The notes under the pieces are model-generated. The model was not told where the DNA came from and made no database searches. It saw only the letters and a list, made by a program, of their open reading frames with translations. A program made the position numbers and the translations under genes. Positions 42,901-50,586 of a stretch of DNA of 64,000 nucleotides are shown one piece after another. Origin of the DNA: Paenibacillus monticola (GTDB lineage: Bacteria > Bacillota > Bacilli > Paenibacillales > Paenibacillaceae); the NCBI RefSeq assembly GCF_009664975.1, contig NZ_WJXB01000004.1, forward strand, positions 310,001 through 374,000, in the 5' to 3' direction. How positions within the stretch are numbered: position 1 is the stretch's first letter; every line of letters starts with the position of its first letter.

Positions 42901-43070
42901 AGAGAATCATCGAAGGGACATCCAGTCAGGTCTATTATACCTGGGTTATTACGGGAACAGGCTGCGGCTGAACTGCGCAGTAGAGGCAGCAGCAAGGTAA
43001 CGGCAAGCAAGCAAATACAAACCAAGCCAAAGCTCCGTTTAGCCAGCATTCTATAATCGAAGAATTTCAT
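39945..43070 (-). CDS. Hybrid sensor kinase with 7TMR-DISM sensor, two kinase cores and a receiver
   Basis: 1041 residues. A signal peptide is followed by an extracytoplasmic beta-rich domain (to about 215) and a seven-helix 7TMR-DISM module (215-410). Next come a HisKA-like helix pair (430-500), an ATPase domain with VTDTGRGIP and GLGLAITRKL (540-660), and a receiver with ILDVMMPEMSG (705-825). A LytS-type core follows, with IKPHFLYNAINTI and a second ATPase domain (VSDNGKGM, GTGIGLKNI). The first H-box reads SNELRTPLNAI: residue 443 is Asn (codon 41742-41744) where the phospho-acceptor His belongs, so this core probably cannot autophosphorylate there. GAGAGG precedes the ATG. It is in an operon with the BTAD regulator. 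Confidence 0.9.
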   Translation of the reverse strand: MKFFDYRMLAKRSFGLVCICLLAVTLLLPLLRSSAAACSRNNPGIIDLTGCPFDDSLNVNLDGKWEFYWNQLLTPSSINSAAKQDIKYIPVPAVWSSLPHGEEYPRYGAATYKLLVILPSGAQDYALKVSSIRTASIVYVNGERLGRSGQPGLSRQTANPQNAPYIVQFKAPAGRAEIVIQASNFTYTNGGIANSIQVGTSKAILRLEQRNRTYDTIRLSGFAFIGFYFLGQGLQRKEDRSSLELALFCFSFAVYLITHSEKLLFNLIPTISYEWFSKLQIFSTLIGYYSLSSYIYSLFPKLYSRWVLRIIIGTSLIFGIFTLVSQMHYYSQPLDYLLALNMLPIGYAIYVMIRAVLHKEIGSSYLLISIIAIGEFSFSLFANLAYGTNLYSTLPVAAPIFVLTQGLFISTRHAHAYETIKELSQQLERKDKDKDEFLLKISNELRTPLNAIINISLSLFEGSSPAMSSSQREDIRLILGTGRRLAFLVRDILDYEQIRGQRIKLYWKPIDIQSVVNIVIEVFQFLNKKGEIRIKNHIPPGVFIVEADEHRLMQVLYNLLDNALKFTDRGSVVFEAEQVDDYVHLTVTDTGRGIPKERLESIFRDYEQVNEADSLENGGLGLGLAITRKLIELHGGTIKVSSTLGRGSSFTFAIPFSQKGTYWEEPEDRQLLLTPVKSPIESLVDGAAFGESAATVTRTEDVGYYAPRILIVDDDYANLKALTNLLSLENYLISSARSGKEALTILTDERDFDLCILDVMMPEMSGLELCRIIRRTYSPLDLPILMATAGQQLHFNEAAFSAGANDFIHKPYAWSDLKGRVKTLVQLRRSVSDRLDSEISMLRAQIKPHFLYNAINTIIWMSSRDNDKTRQLLYDLSHFLRGSFDFGNQETAVPFEKELELIEAYLSLEQARFGKRLTVQYDIGISEFSLPPLIVQPIVENAVRHGLMEKMDGGTVTLATRRVGDQAVITVSDNGKGMSDDKLASLMKDGYVSTQGEGTGIGLKNINRRLLKQFGQPLQIVRGENGGIEVKITIPWKGELS

Positions 43071-43248
43071 AGAGACCTCTCTTTGGTGATGCTCAACCGT
43101 TAAATTTTGTTAGTATTCATCATAGCCTTCGCAGCTTCAGCTTGTCTAGGCTTATTACAGCTTCAGCTTCAAGCTTTGGATAAAAAACTATTGTATAATC
43201 GAGTTTAGATGTTAAGAATTTGGAACCAGATGGGGAGAACACCAAGCT

Positions 43249-43869
43249 ATGTACCTTTTAGATGTAATGTCATGGCTGACTGAGGACAAGCTGCGGCACA
43301 TGCTGGAACAATATCGTTCTCTTGGACCGCTTCCTGGTATCGGGCTGGCTTTTATGAAATCTTTTGTGCCACCACTGCCAACTATCGCTATTGTGGGTTT
43401 AAACGCAGCTGTGTATGGATTATGGCTGGGGTTTCTGTACTCTTGGATCGGCCTGTTAGCCGGTTGTGTAACCACCTTCCTGATTATCCGCAAAATAGCC
43501 TCCCACCCGTATCTACGGAAATGGGCCATGCGGCCAAAGGTTGCCAAAAGCATGACCTGGGTACGCCAGAGTGGCTTTAGCTATGTTTTTCTGCTCAGCC
43601 TTTTTCCGGTGGGGCCGTTTGTGGTCATTAATATGGCTGCTGGACTTGCTGGAATGAAGTTGCGTTCTTATTTAATTGCTCTGTTTGCAGGCAAAGCCAT
43701 CATGGTATTCGCAGTTTCGTATATTGGGAATGATGTTGAACGGTTTATCCGCCACCCGGGTGAAGTGATCTATGTGCTGCTGTTTATTGGATTGTCACTT
43801 TGGGGAGTTAAGGCCATAGAGGCCCGCTTCGCCAAAGCAGCAGAGGACACTGAAAAAGTTAATCTGTAA
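43249..43869 (+). CDS. VTT-domain membrane protein (TVP38/TMEM64, DedA-like)
   Basis: 206 residues with five or six hydrophobic segments. The conserved VTT region includes SFVPPLPTIAIVGLNAAVYG near residue 40 and LLSLFPVGPFVVINMAAGLA near 115, with the characteristic Pro-Val-Gly-Pro. GGGGAG lies about 11 bases before the ATG. DedA/VTT proteins act in lipid translocation and membrane homeostasis in several bacteria; the substrate here is not determined. It is followed by the aldo/keto reductase gene 30 bases downstream and may be co-transcribed with it. Confidence 0.84.
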   Translation: MYLLDVMSWLTEDKLRHMLEQYRSLGPLPGIGLAFMKSFVPPLPTIAIVGLNAAVYGLWLGFLYSWIGLLAGCVTTFLIIRKIASHPYLRKWAMRPKVAKSMTWVRQSGFSYVFLLSLFPVGPFVVINMAAGLAGMKLRSYLIALFAGKAIMVFAVSYIGNDVERFIRHPGEVIYVLLFIGLSLWGVKAIEARFAKAAEDTEKVNL

Positions 43870-43899
43870 TGGTCGGAAATTTTGAGGAAGAGGTGTTTT

Positions 43900-44802
43900 A
43901 TGAAATATCGTAAGCTCGGAAGTACAGGGATGGATGTATCGGTTATTGGTCTGGGTACTTGGCAGTTTGGTGGCGAGTGGGGTAAGGATTTTACGCAAGT
44001 AGAAGTGGATGCCATGCTGGACAAGGCGGGGGAGCTAGGTATTAATCTGTTGGATACTGCAGAGTGTTATGGGGATCATCTGTCAGAGAGATTCATCGGC
44101 AACTATCTGGCCCGGCGAAAGCGCGCAGACTGGAAGGTGGCGACGAAGTTCGGACACCATTTCGAGGGCCACCTGCTGCGCGGGCAGCTGTGGAGTGCGG
44201 CAGATGTATTAAAGCAGCTGGATGATTCCTTGCGTGCACTCCAGAGCGAATATATAGATCTGTATCAATTCCACTCTGGAACGGATAATGAGTTCAACAA
44301 TGACAAACTATGGAGCATGCTGGATAGACAAGTTCAGGCCGGCAAGATCCGGCATTTGGGAGTGTCCATTAGTGCCTCCAATGATGGAGTATTTCAGACC
44401 GGTTCGGCGCCTGATGTCAAGGCAGAGGCGATACAGGTAGTCTATAACCGGCTGGATCGTAAGCCGGAGGAGAATATCTTTCCGCTGTGCATCGAGCATA
44501 ACTTGGGAGTGCTGGCTCGTGTACCCCTGGCGAGCGGTTATTTAAGTGGCAAGTATAAGCCAGATGCTGTCTTCCAGCCGGGTGATGTGCGAGCTAACCA
44601 TAACGCTGATACGAGAAACAAGCAGTTGAAGGCTGTGGCTGAGATTGCTGCTAATGAGGTGCCGCGTGATATTCCTATGGCACAATGGGCGCTGGCCTGG
44701 TGCCTTCAGCATGCTGCAGTAACCAGTGTAATTCCGGGCTGCAAAAATGTAGAGCAGGTCATCTCCAACGCTGAGGCTGCTGATTGGGTAGGGAATCTCT
44801 AG
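43900..44802 (+). CDS. Aldo/keto reductase
   Basis: 300 residues with the aldo/keto reductase barrel. The start MKYRKLGSTGMDVSVIGLGT, the active-site stretch LLDTAECYGDH near residue 50 (Asp and Tyr of the tetrad), Lys in ATKFGHHF near 85, and the NADPH-binding end PMAQWALAWCLQH near 265 are visible. GAGGAAGAGG precedes the ATG at 43900. This branch reduces a range of aldehydes and ketones with NADPH. Its 3' end overlaps the stop codon of the convergent desulfurase-like gene by four bases. Confidence 0.9.
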   Translation: MKYRKLGSTGMDVSVIGLGTWQFGGEWGKDFTQVEVDAMLDKAGELGINLLDTAECYGDHLSERFIGNYLARRKRADWKVATKFGHHFEGHLLRGQLWSAADVLKQLDDSLRALQSEYIDLYQFHSGTDNEFNNDKLWSMLDRQVQAGKIRHLGVSISASNDGVFQTGSAPDVKAEAIQVVYNRLDRKPEENIFPLCIEHNLGVLARVPLASGYLSGKYKPDAVFQPGDVRANHNADTRNKQLKAVAEIAANEVPRDIPMAQWALAWCLQHAAVTSVIPGCKNVEQVISNAEAADWVGNL

Positions 44803-46310
44803 AAAGTGAACATACGGCGAACCTGTGCTTCGGTCTCATCCGTGCTGCGCGTATGAACCCAGCTATTGGTTGAGGCATTATAACAATAATCTTGTTGCCA
44901 TTCATTAATATGACTGATAATGCTACGGACGGCCTCTAGAATCCGTTCCACTTCTTTGTTAGTCATAATCGGATGAAGTGAGAGGCGGACCCATCCCGGC
45001 TTTAGGGATTGGTTACCGGCATTTAGTGCTTCTACGAAGCGTGAGGAGAACTCTGGACTAAGGCCCAGCAGATGATGGCCGTATGGACCAGCGCAAGAGC
45101 AGCCTCCGCGGGCCTGAATACCGAAACGGTCATTCAGCAGCTTGACCGCCAGGTTGTAATGGATATTATGCAGGTTGAAAGATACAATTCCGTGACGGCG
45201 AGTGTGACTTCCTGCCAATAGCGATAGACCGGGTATCTTGCGGAGACCCCTTAATAATGCCTGGCATAGCTCCTGCTCACGGAGCACCATATAGTGTCCA
45301 ACCCCATTCATTTGCTCTTTCAGATTCAGGCATAGGGCAGTTCGAAAGGCTTGCATAAAGCCAGGGGTCCCTCCATCCTCACGGATCTCAACAGTATCTA
45401 TGTAGCGGCGTCCACCCCAGGGGTTTACCCATACCACTGTACCTCCACCAGGTTCATCGGGTAGTTGATTTCGGCAAAGGGCAGTATCCAGTACAAGGAT
45501 TCCACCTGTACCTGGACCACCGAGGAACTTATGCGGAGAGAAGAATATGGCATCCAGCTTCTCCAGTGGTGAAGCTGGATGCATGTCAATAGGTTCATAG
45601 GGAGCGCTGGCGGCGAAATCGACAAAGCAAACCCCACCATGCCTGTGCATGGCTGCAGCCAGCTTCGGATAAGGAGTTTGAATCCCGGTGACGTTGGAGC
45701 AGGCGGTAAACGAGCCGATCTTAAAGCGGCGGTGCCGATAGGCTAACAGCAAAGTCTCCAACTGTGTAACATCTATATTTCCCTCCGCATCGGGGGGTAC
45801 GGTGACAACATCGCCCAACCCTTCCTGCCAAGGCAGCAGATTGGAATGATGCTCCATGTGGCTGATGAAGATTACCGGACGATCTTCTGCAGAGGCAGCT
45901 TGATCGTCCGGCAGCCATTCTGGCAGCTTTAAGCCCAATAAACGCTGCAGCTTGTTCACGGCTCCGGTGGTCCCGTTGCCGCAAAAGAGCAATGCGTCCT
46001 GCGGCTCGGCATTGACATGCTTTTTGATAATACGGCGTGCTTCGGCGTAAGCCAAGGTCATGGTTAGTCCAGTAGTATTGGATTCTGTATGCGGATTGCT
46101 GACATAAGGGCCGAAGCTCTCCTGCAATCTGCGCTCAATCGGCTCATATAAGCGTCCACTTGCCGTCCAATCCGCATACAGCAGCGGTTGTCTGCCATAG
46201 GGAGTGGTAATATATTGGCCGATGCCGATGGTATGTTCACGAAAAGTTTCAAAGTGCTCTTGCAGTGAAGCTGGCGTCTCTTCTGAAAAGGCGCGGTTGA
46301 TACTCAGCAC
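44799..46310 (-). CDS. Cysteine desulfurase-like class V aminotransferase
   Basis: About 503 residues from a GTG at 46310 behind GGGAGGG; longer upstream readings lack a ribosome site. PLP-binding features are FCGNGTTGAVNKL near residue 110, FISHMEHHSNLLPW near 150, FVDFAASAPYEP near 235, and the Schiff-base Lys in FFSPHKFLGGPGTGG near 260. A Cys-containing loop, ARGGCSCAGPYGHHLLG, near 395 resembles the SufS/CsdA persulfide loop. It is longer than ordinary desulfurases (about 400), mostly by an N-terminal extension and inserts. Next door on the same strand is a DsrE-like gene, so sulfur transfer is a plausible joint role. Confidence 0.8.
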   Translation of the reverse strand: MLSINRAFSEETPASLQEHFETFREHTIGIGQYITTPYGRQPLLYADWTASGRLYEPIERRLQESFGPYVSNPHTESNTTGLTMTLAYAEARRIIKKHVNAEPQDALLFCGNGTTGAVNKLQRLLGLKLPEWLPDDQAASAEDRPVIFISHMEHHSNLLPWQEGLGDVVTVPPDAEGNIDVTQLETLLLAYRHRRFKIGSFTACSNVTGIQTPYPKLAAAMHRHGGVCFVDFAASAPYEPIDMHPASPLEKLDAIFFSPHKFLGGPGTGGILVLDTALCRNQLPDEPGGGTVVWVNPWGGRRYIDTVEIREDGGTPGFMQAFRTALCLNLKEQMNGVGHYMVLREQELCQALLRGLRKIPGLSLLAGSHTRRHGIVSFNLHNIHYNLAVKLLNDRFGIQARGGCSCAGPYGHHLLGLSPEFSSRFVEALNAGNQSLKPGWVRLSLHPIMTNKEVERILEAVRSIISHINEWQQDYCYNASTNSWVHTRSTDETEAQVRRMFTF

Positions 46311-46425
46311 GGACAATCCCTCCCGCCGAAATGGATGCCGTCCATATAAAGGACAACAAAGCCATTTCTTCTTGGCCTCAGTATATGCAGGCAGGGAGGA
46401 ATAGGTTAAAGCCCATGACCGAGAT

Positions 46426-46902
46426 CTAAATGAACAGCTGCATATCGCTTTCCAGCGCATCCTTCAAATAGGTAGCAGCATCAATGATTTCTACCTCAGG
46501 CAGCAGTTCCTCCGGCTTGAAGCCCATAATATCTACAGACAGCTTGCAGGCGTAGAACTTGATGTTTTTTTTGCGAGCGCCTTTGAGAAAATGAATGAGC
46601 TTGGGTGCGCCTTGATCTTCCATCATTTCCTCCAGCATTATTCGTCCCAAGCCACTGAAATTCAGATGGGAGAGCGGCAGCTGCTGAGGACCCTTCGGCG
46701 TGATGACATCCATCAGTTTTTCATAAATAGTCTTGTCCTCCAGGGACATCTTCTCCGGGTCACGCACTAGAAACAATCCCCAAAAAGAGAAAAACATCGT
46801 CACTTCCACGTCAATATCCCGTGCTGCATTAGCAAGGATTAACCCCGCCATCGCTTTATCATATTCTCCGCTGAACATCAGCAGATTCATTTTTTTGCCC
46901 AT
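46426..46902 (-). CDS. DsrE/DsrF/DrsH-like protein
   Basis: 158 residues of the DrsH-like branch. The start NLLMFSGEYDKAMAGLILANAA and the segment VTMFFSFWGLFLVRDPE are diagnostic. A single Cys in FYACKLSVDIMGF is the likely persulfide-carrying residue. The protein is soluble and helical-sandwich in type. AGGGGA precedes the ATG. It is transcribed 115 bases upstream of the desulfurase-like gene in the same direction. DsrE-like proteins relay sulfane sulfur, so a donor-carrier pair is inferred, not shown. Confidence 0.84.
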   Translation of the reverse strand: MGKKMNLLMFSGEYDKAMAGLILANAARDIDVEVTMFFSFWGLFLVRDPEKMSLEDKTIYEKLMDVITPKGPQQLPLSHLNFSGLGRIMLEEMMEDQGAPKLIHFLKGARKKNIKFYACKLSVDIMGFKPEELLPEVEIIDAATYLKDALESDMQLFI

Positions 46903-46989
46903 ATGATGTCCCCTCCATGATCGTTATGGAATGTACATAGTATGGTTAGTGTATCTGAGAAGTATGCTTCGATCTATCCAGTGAACCTG

Positions 46990-47019
46990 CGAAAAAAGCC
47001 CCCTTGCGGGGGCTTAAAT
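46990..47019 (-). terminator. Terminator of the small membrane-protein gene
   Basis: GCCCCC pairs with GGGGGC around TTGC, with a run of T's on the minus strand. Confidence 0.87.
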
Positions 47020-47041
47020 ATTCGCTGCTATTCATGTTTAG

Positions 47042-47365
47042 TTATTTTGAGGTACTTTCGGAATCGGCTGATTCCGGATCAACAGGGCGGAGGCGGTCAT
47101 AATGGCGCGCAGCATACCAGACGCTGCCAGTAAACAGCACAATGAGTCCCAGAATAATAGCGAACCGCCAATCGCCTGCTTTGAAATTCAGCTGCAGTAC
47201 GGTCAGTACGAGCGCAACCTGGGTCCATACAAGTGTTCTTTTGCGAAAAGCCGAAATATCTCCAGTCATCGTTGGCATGCCGCGGATAACACGATAAGCA
47301 ATAATGGCCAGGATCAGCGCGAATATAGCGGTTCCAGCTAATTCTGCAGGTGATAATACATTCAT
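47042..47365 (-). CDS. Small membrane protein of unknown function
   Basis: 107 residues. Hydrophobic helices lie at about 8-27, 45-63 and 68-85, and the tail is charged (RPVDPESADSESTSK). AAAGGAT lies ten bases before the ATG at 47365, and a terminator lies 25 bases after the stop, so it is a real single-gene unit. I recognise no family. No catalytic or metal-binding pattern is visible. Confidence 0.68.
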   Translation of the reverse strand: MNVLSPAELAGTAIFALILAIIAYRVIRGMPTMTGDISAFRKRTLVWTQVALVLTVLQLNFKAGDWRFAIILGLIVLFTGSVWYAARHYDRLRPVDPESADSESTSK

Positions 47366-47443
47366 CGTCTCAAAATCCTTTCAGGTTATCTAATCTTTAT
47401 TATAGCGATCCTCGGCTACATTACCAACTCGCTCTAGTGTCAA

Positions 47444-49582
47444 TTATGAGACTAGTTTCCGGATTTCTGCCGGAGGGAGCGCTGGGAAGAATAGAAAGCC
47501 CTGAATATAAGGGCAATTATGCTGAATTAAGAAATCAGCTTGTTCCACAGTCTCCACGCCTTCGGCAATAAGATCATAGCCTAGCTGTGAGGCAACATAG
47601 ACGATCGATTTAATAATGGTCTCATCAATCGTGCTGACTCCAATGCCTGTGATAAACGTGCGATCAATCTTAATTTTGTTGACAGGGAAATGTTTTAAAT
47701 AGTTCAAAGAGGAATATTTGGTGCCAAAATCGTCAATGGACACCACAATTCCGCGATCGCGCATTTGTTGCAACAGTGGATAATGCTCTTCTAATAGGGC
47801 AGTGCTTTCCGTAATCTCAAACTCCAGCACTTCCGTCCCTAATTGATATTGATCGAGTACGGCGAAGAGGTTCTCCAGAAGATTGCGATTATAGAACCAG
47901 CTGTTGGAGATATTGATAGACGTACGCAGCAAGGTCATTCCATCTGCTCTCCACGCACAGAGCTGTCTGCATACTTCACGCAGCACCCAATCTGTAAGCT
48001 GAATCATTAAACCAGCCTCTTCTACGGCGGCAATAAAGGTTCCTGGTCCGATTAGCCCCTTCTCCGGATGATTCCAGCGGATCAGGGCTTCCATACCAAT
48101 CATTTCTCCAGTTATGGCATTGATCTGCGGCTGATAATGGAGCACGAACTCGTTGCGCTCCAGCGCAAAATGCAGGTATTTGGCAATCATCGTCCGCTGC
48201 AGCAGCTTCTCCCGCAGCTCCCAGTTGAAGAGGAAATAATCGGCATCTTCCTGAGATTTGGCCTGATACATCGACATGTCGGCAAATTTCAATAGATCAT
48301 CCTTATCTAGCGAGTGCTCCGGGTATAGAGAAACTCCTATACTAGTAGACAAGCTAAGCTGGGCCCCGGCGATATTCAGCGTCTCAGAGATGAGGGTACT
48401 AATCTTCCCGGCAATATCAGGGATACTCTCTGGAGGAATATTTTCAAACAGCATGATGAATTCATCACCGCCTGTGCGTGCGAACATGGTGAAGGGCAGA
48501 TTTCCATTAGCCAGTCGTCCGGCCAGTACCTTAATCACCTGATCGCCAATGGAATGGCCGAGGGTATCGTTAATCTCCTTGAAGCGATTCAGATCGAAGA
48601 AGAACAAGGTATAGGTCTGAGTAGGTTCGGCAGACTGCAGAAGGCGCTCGAATTCCTCCATGAAATAACGTCGATTCGGAATATCTGTCAGAGAGTCATA
48701 ATGAGCCAGCTTCTCATACAATCGCTTGGAAATGCGCAGATCCCGGGTACGGATGCTGACTATACGCTCCAGATCTCGGTTAAAGCGATTCTGATGCCAC
48801 ATGATATAGAGGATGAACGCGATGATAAGCAGGAAGGCCACATCGATCCAGAGAAGGCTTCTCAGCACCTCCCATTTCTTGTTCGTATTCAAGGCGACAC
48901 CCATCAGCCAATGTTGATTATAAATTTCGAGAGGCGCGGTAAGTTGTTGCTCGGGGTTATGGTTCTGGTTTCCGAACAGGAAGGTATGATCCGCTTTAGT
49001 CACATAAACCTCAGAACTTGTGAGTAGGAAGTCCACGATATCATCTATTCGCATAGTAACCGACACGATGCCCTTAACGGAGTCGCCGTTATACAAAGCC
49101 TGTCTGATCACCATGCCATAATTACCCTGAGCTAGCGTCCGGGGACCATCCACTGTTATTTTACGAGAGCGAAGGGTCTCTTGGATCAAGCCTGGTGAGG
49201 ATAATGCAGAATCCAGAAATAGACTTTTATTCAGAATCGCAGTATTGCCCGCGAGGGGATAGACATACCGGATAAGACCATCCGGAGCGATCATAATATT
49301 CATAATATCGCTTGAATTGCCGTAGGCCACAGCCAGATAATGATTAATAATCGCAGGGTCAGCATCAAAGCCAACTGCCTGGATAAAAGCACTGACGCCT
49401 TTTACAATCGAGACTCTCTCTTCAATGTTCGATGTCAGCATCACCGCCTGAGACGAAAGGTCAGCTTGTTCAGCCCGGTATTCACGATCCATCGATAAGG
49501 AATAGTAATAAAATAGTGAGAGCTGAAGAGCAACTAAGAAGCCGAGGATGATGGTTAAGTGCTTTTTACTAATGAAAGCCAT
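47444..49582 (-). CDS. GGDEF-EAL protein with an extracytoplasmic CHASE-like sensor
   Basis: 712 residues. One helix at about 10-28, an extracytoplasmic sensor of about 240 residues resembling CHASE (NIEERVSIVKGVSAFIQAVG), and a second helix near 275 precede the signalling domains. The GGDEF domain (about 310-465) has the intact loop RTGGDEF but no RxxD inhibition site. The EAL domain (about 475-705) keeps MEALIRW, the Asn in TSINISN, EITES, DDFGT, KIKIDRTF, AEGVET and IQGF, so all metal and catalytic positions are present. It could make or break cyclic di-GMP. The ATG at 49582 begins a basic/hydrophobic anchor. Confidence 0.9.
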   Translation of the reverse strand: MAFISKKHLTIILGFLVALQLSLFYYYSLSMDREYRAEQADLSSQAVMLTSNIEERVSIVKGVSAFIQAVGFDADPAIINHYLAVAYGNSSDIMNIMIAPDGLIRYVYPLAGNTAILNKSLFLDSALSSPGLIQETLRSRKITVDGPRTLAQGNYGMVIRQALYNGDSVKGIVSVTMRIDDIVDFLLTSSEVYVTKADHTFLFGNQNHNPEQQLTAPLEIYNQHWLMGVALNTNKKWEVLRSLLWIDVAFLLIIAFILYIMWHQNRFNRDLERIVSIRTRDLRISKRLYEKLAHYDSLTDIPNRRYFMEEFERLLQSAEPTQTYTLFFFDLNRFKEINDTLGHSIGDQVIKVLAGRLANGNLPFTMFARTGGDEFIMLFENIPPESIPDIAGKISTLISETLNIAGAQLSLSTSIGVSLYPEHSLDKDDLLKFADMSMYQAKSQEDADYFLFNWELREKLLQRTMIAKYLHFALERNEFVLHYQPQINAITGEMIGMEALIRWNHPEKGLIGPGTFIAAVEEAGLMIQLTDWVLREVCRQLCAWRADGMTLLRTSINISNSWFYNRNLLENLFAVLDQYQLGTEVLEFEITESTALLEEHYPLLQQMRDRGIVVSIDDFGTKYSSLNYLKHFPVNKIKIDRTFITGIGVSTIDETIIKSIVYVASQLGYDLIAEGVETVEQADFLIQHNCPYIQGFLFFPALPPAEIRKLVS

Positions 49583-49750
49583 GGAGTGCCTCCGATATCG
49601 GAAAAGTTCAACATGAGTACTGGAATGAATAAAGGATAGATTACCATGCTGGTAAAAAAAATATGTCGAGAAATGTCGTAGGTACTATTACAGCATGTCA
49701 TTTTTATGGGCTTTGCGCAAGGGAAATCATGCTAAATACAGTTTAGAATT

Positions 49751-49801
49751 AAAAACGGATAAACACGTTCCGCCAAAGGGCAGTTTTGCGCTTATCCGTC
49801 G
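49751..49801 (-). terminator. Terminator of the acetate-type transporter gene
   Basis: On the minus strand ACGGATAA pairs with TTATCCGT, with extension and a T-run, about 45 bases after the gene. Confidence 0.8.
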
Positions 49802-49845
49802 CTCTTGATATATGCAATTTCGTAAGATTACTACAAGGCAGTTAC

Positions 49846-50469
49846 CTACTTCTTGAAGATACCAAGTGGAGCTCCAACAGGTAGGAAGGTACGTCCAAAA
49901 TGAGCGTTAAGCACAGAAGCGCCACAGCCGTAAAGTGAAACAATACCAATCCCAAGCTCGGCACAGGCAGCAAGTTTATGGAATACTTCAGCAGCAATGC
50001 CGAAGGAATCGAAAGTCAGGCCCAGAAAGAGGAAATCGATCAATATAAAGATGATGAGTAGTACTTTATTAGCCTCTACCGCGCCAAGCGTCATAAATAG
50101 TGTAAAGACCAGATAACCTAGAAATACAAAACCGAGTTGCTTGGGATCAATACCAGCGGCCAGAGTAGCACCGAATACGCCAAGTTTGATTAACCAGCTA
50201 GCCGCCATACCAAACCAGAAGAAGGCATAAGCGGAAAATGCGGTCATTCCGAAGGTATTATTGTGTTTGGCATCCTGGATAGCAGCAAATAGCTGGGCAA
50301 AGGCGCCAAGGAAAATTGCCCATGGAATTGCATAGCTGAGACCTGTTGTGATTTCGAGCTTTTGTGAAGAAGCGACCAAGGTGACGATAGCCAGTCCGAA
50401 TAGGCCGATGGCACTGGGATCCGCAGTGATGATTTTGACGGATTGAGTAGATGGGGATTGCGCTGACAT
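49846..50469 (-). CDS. Acetate uptake transporter of the GPR1/FUN34/YaaH (SatP) family
   Basis: About 207 residues with six helices. The family pattern starts DPSAIGLFGLAIVTLVAS near residue 20 (canonical NP.PLGLF.FA), with GLSYAIPWAIFLGAFAQLFA and TFGMTAFSAYAFFWFGMA following. Members move acetate or succinate with protons. GGAGG lies 11 bases before the ATG at 50469, a long but usable spacing; an in-frame TTG six codons earlier overlaps it. It is a single gene between two cyclic-di-GMP genes, with its own terminator. Confidence 0.88.
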   Translation of the reverse strand: MSAQSPSTQSVKIITADPSAIGLFGLAIVTLVASSQKLEITTGLSYAIPWAIFLGAFAQLFAAIQDAKHNNTFGMTAFSAYAFFWFGMAASWLIKLGVFGATLAAGIDPKQLGFVFLGYLVFTLFMTLGAVEANKVLLIIFILIDFLFLGLTFDSFGIAAEVFHKLAACAELGIGIVSLYGCGASVLNAHFGRTFLPVGAPLGIFKK

Positions 50470-50586
50470 GACAGTTAAAGCCTCCAATATTCAAAAGTGT
50501 TCGCTCATAGCAACAGCACCCAGAGGGTGCTGTATAAGCTTGGCCTATCATATCATATCGCCAAGAACTTGCCTATAAATTTGGAA

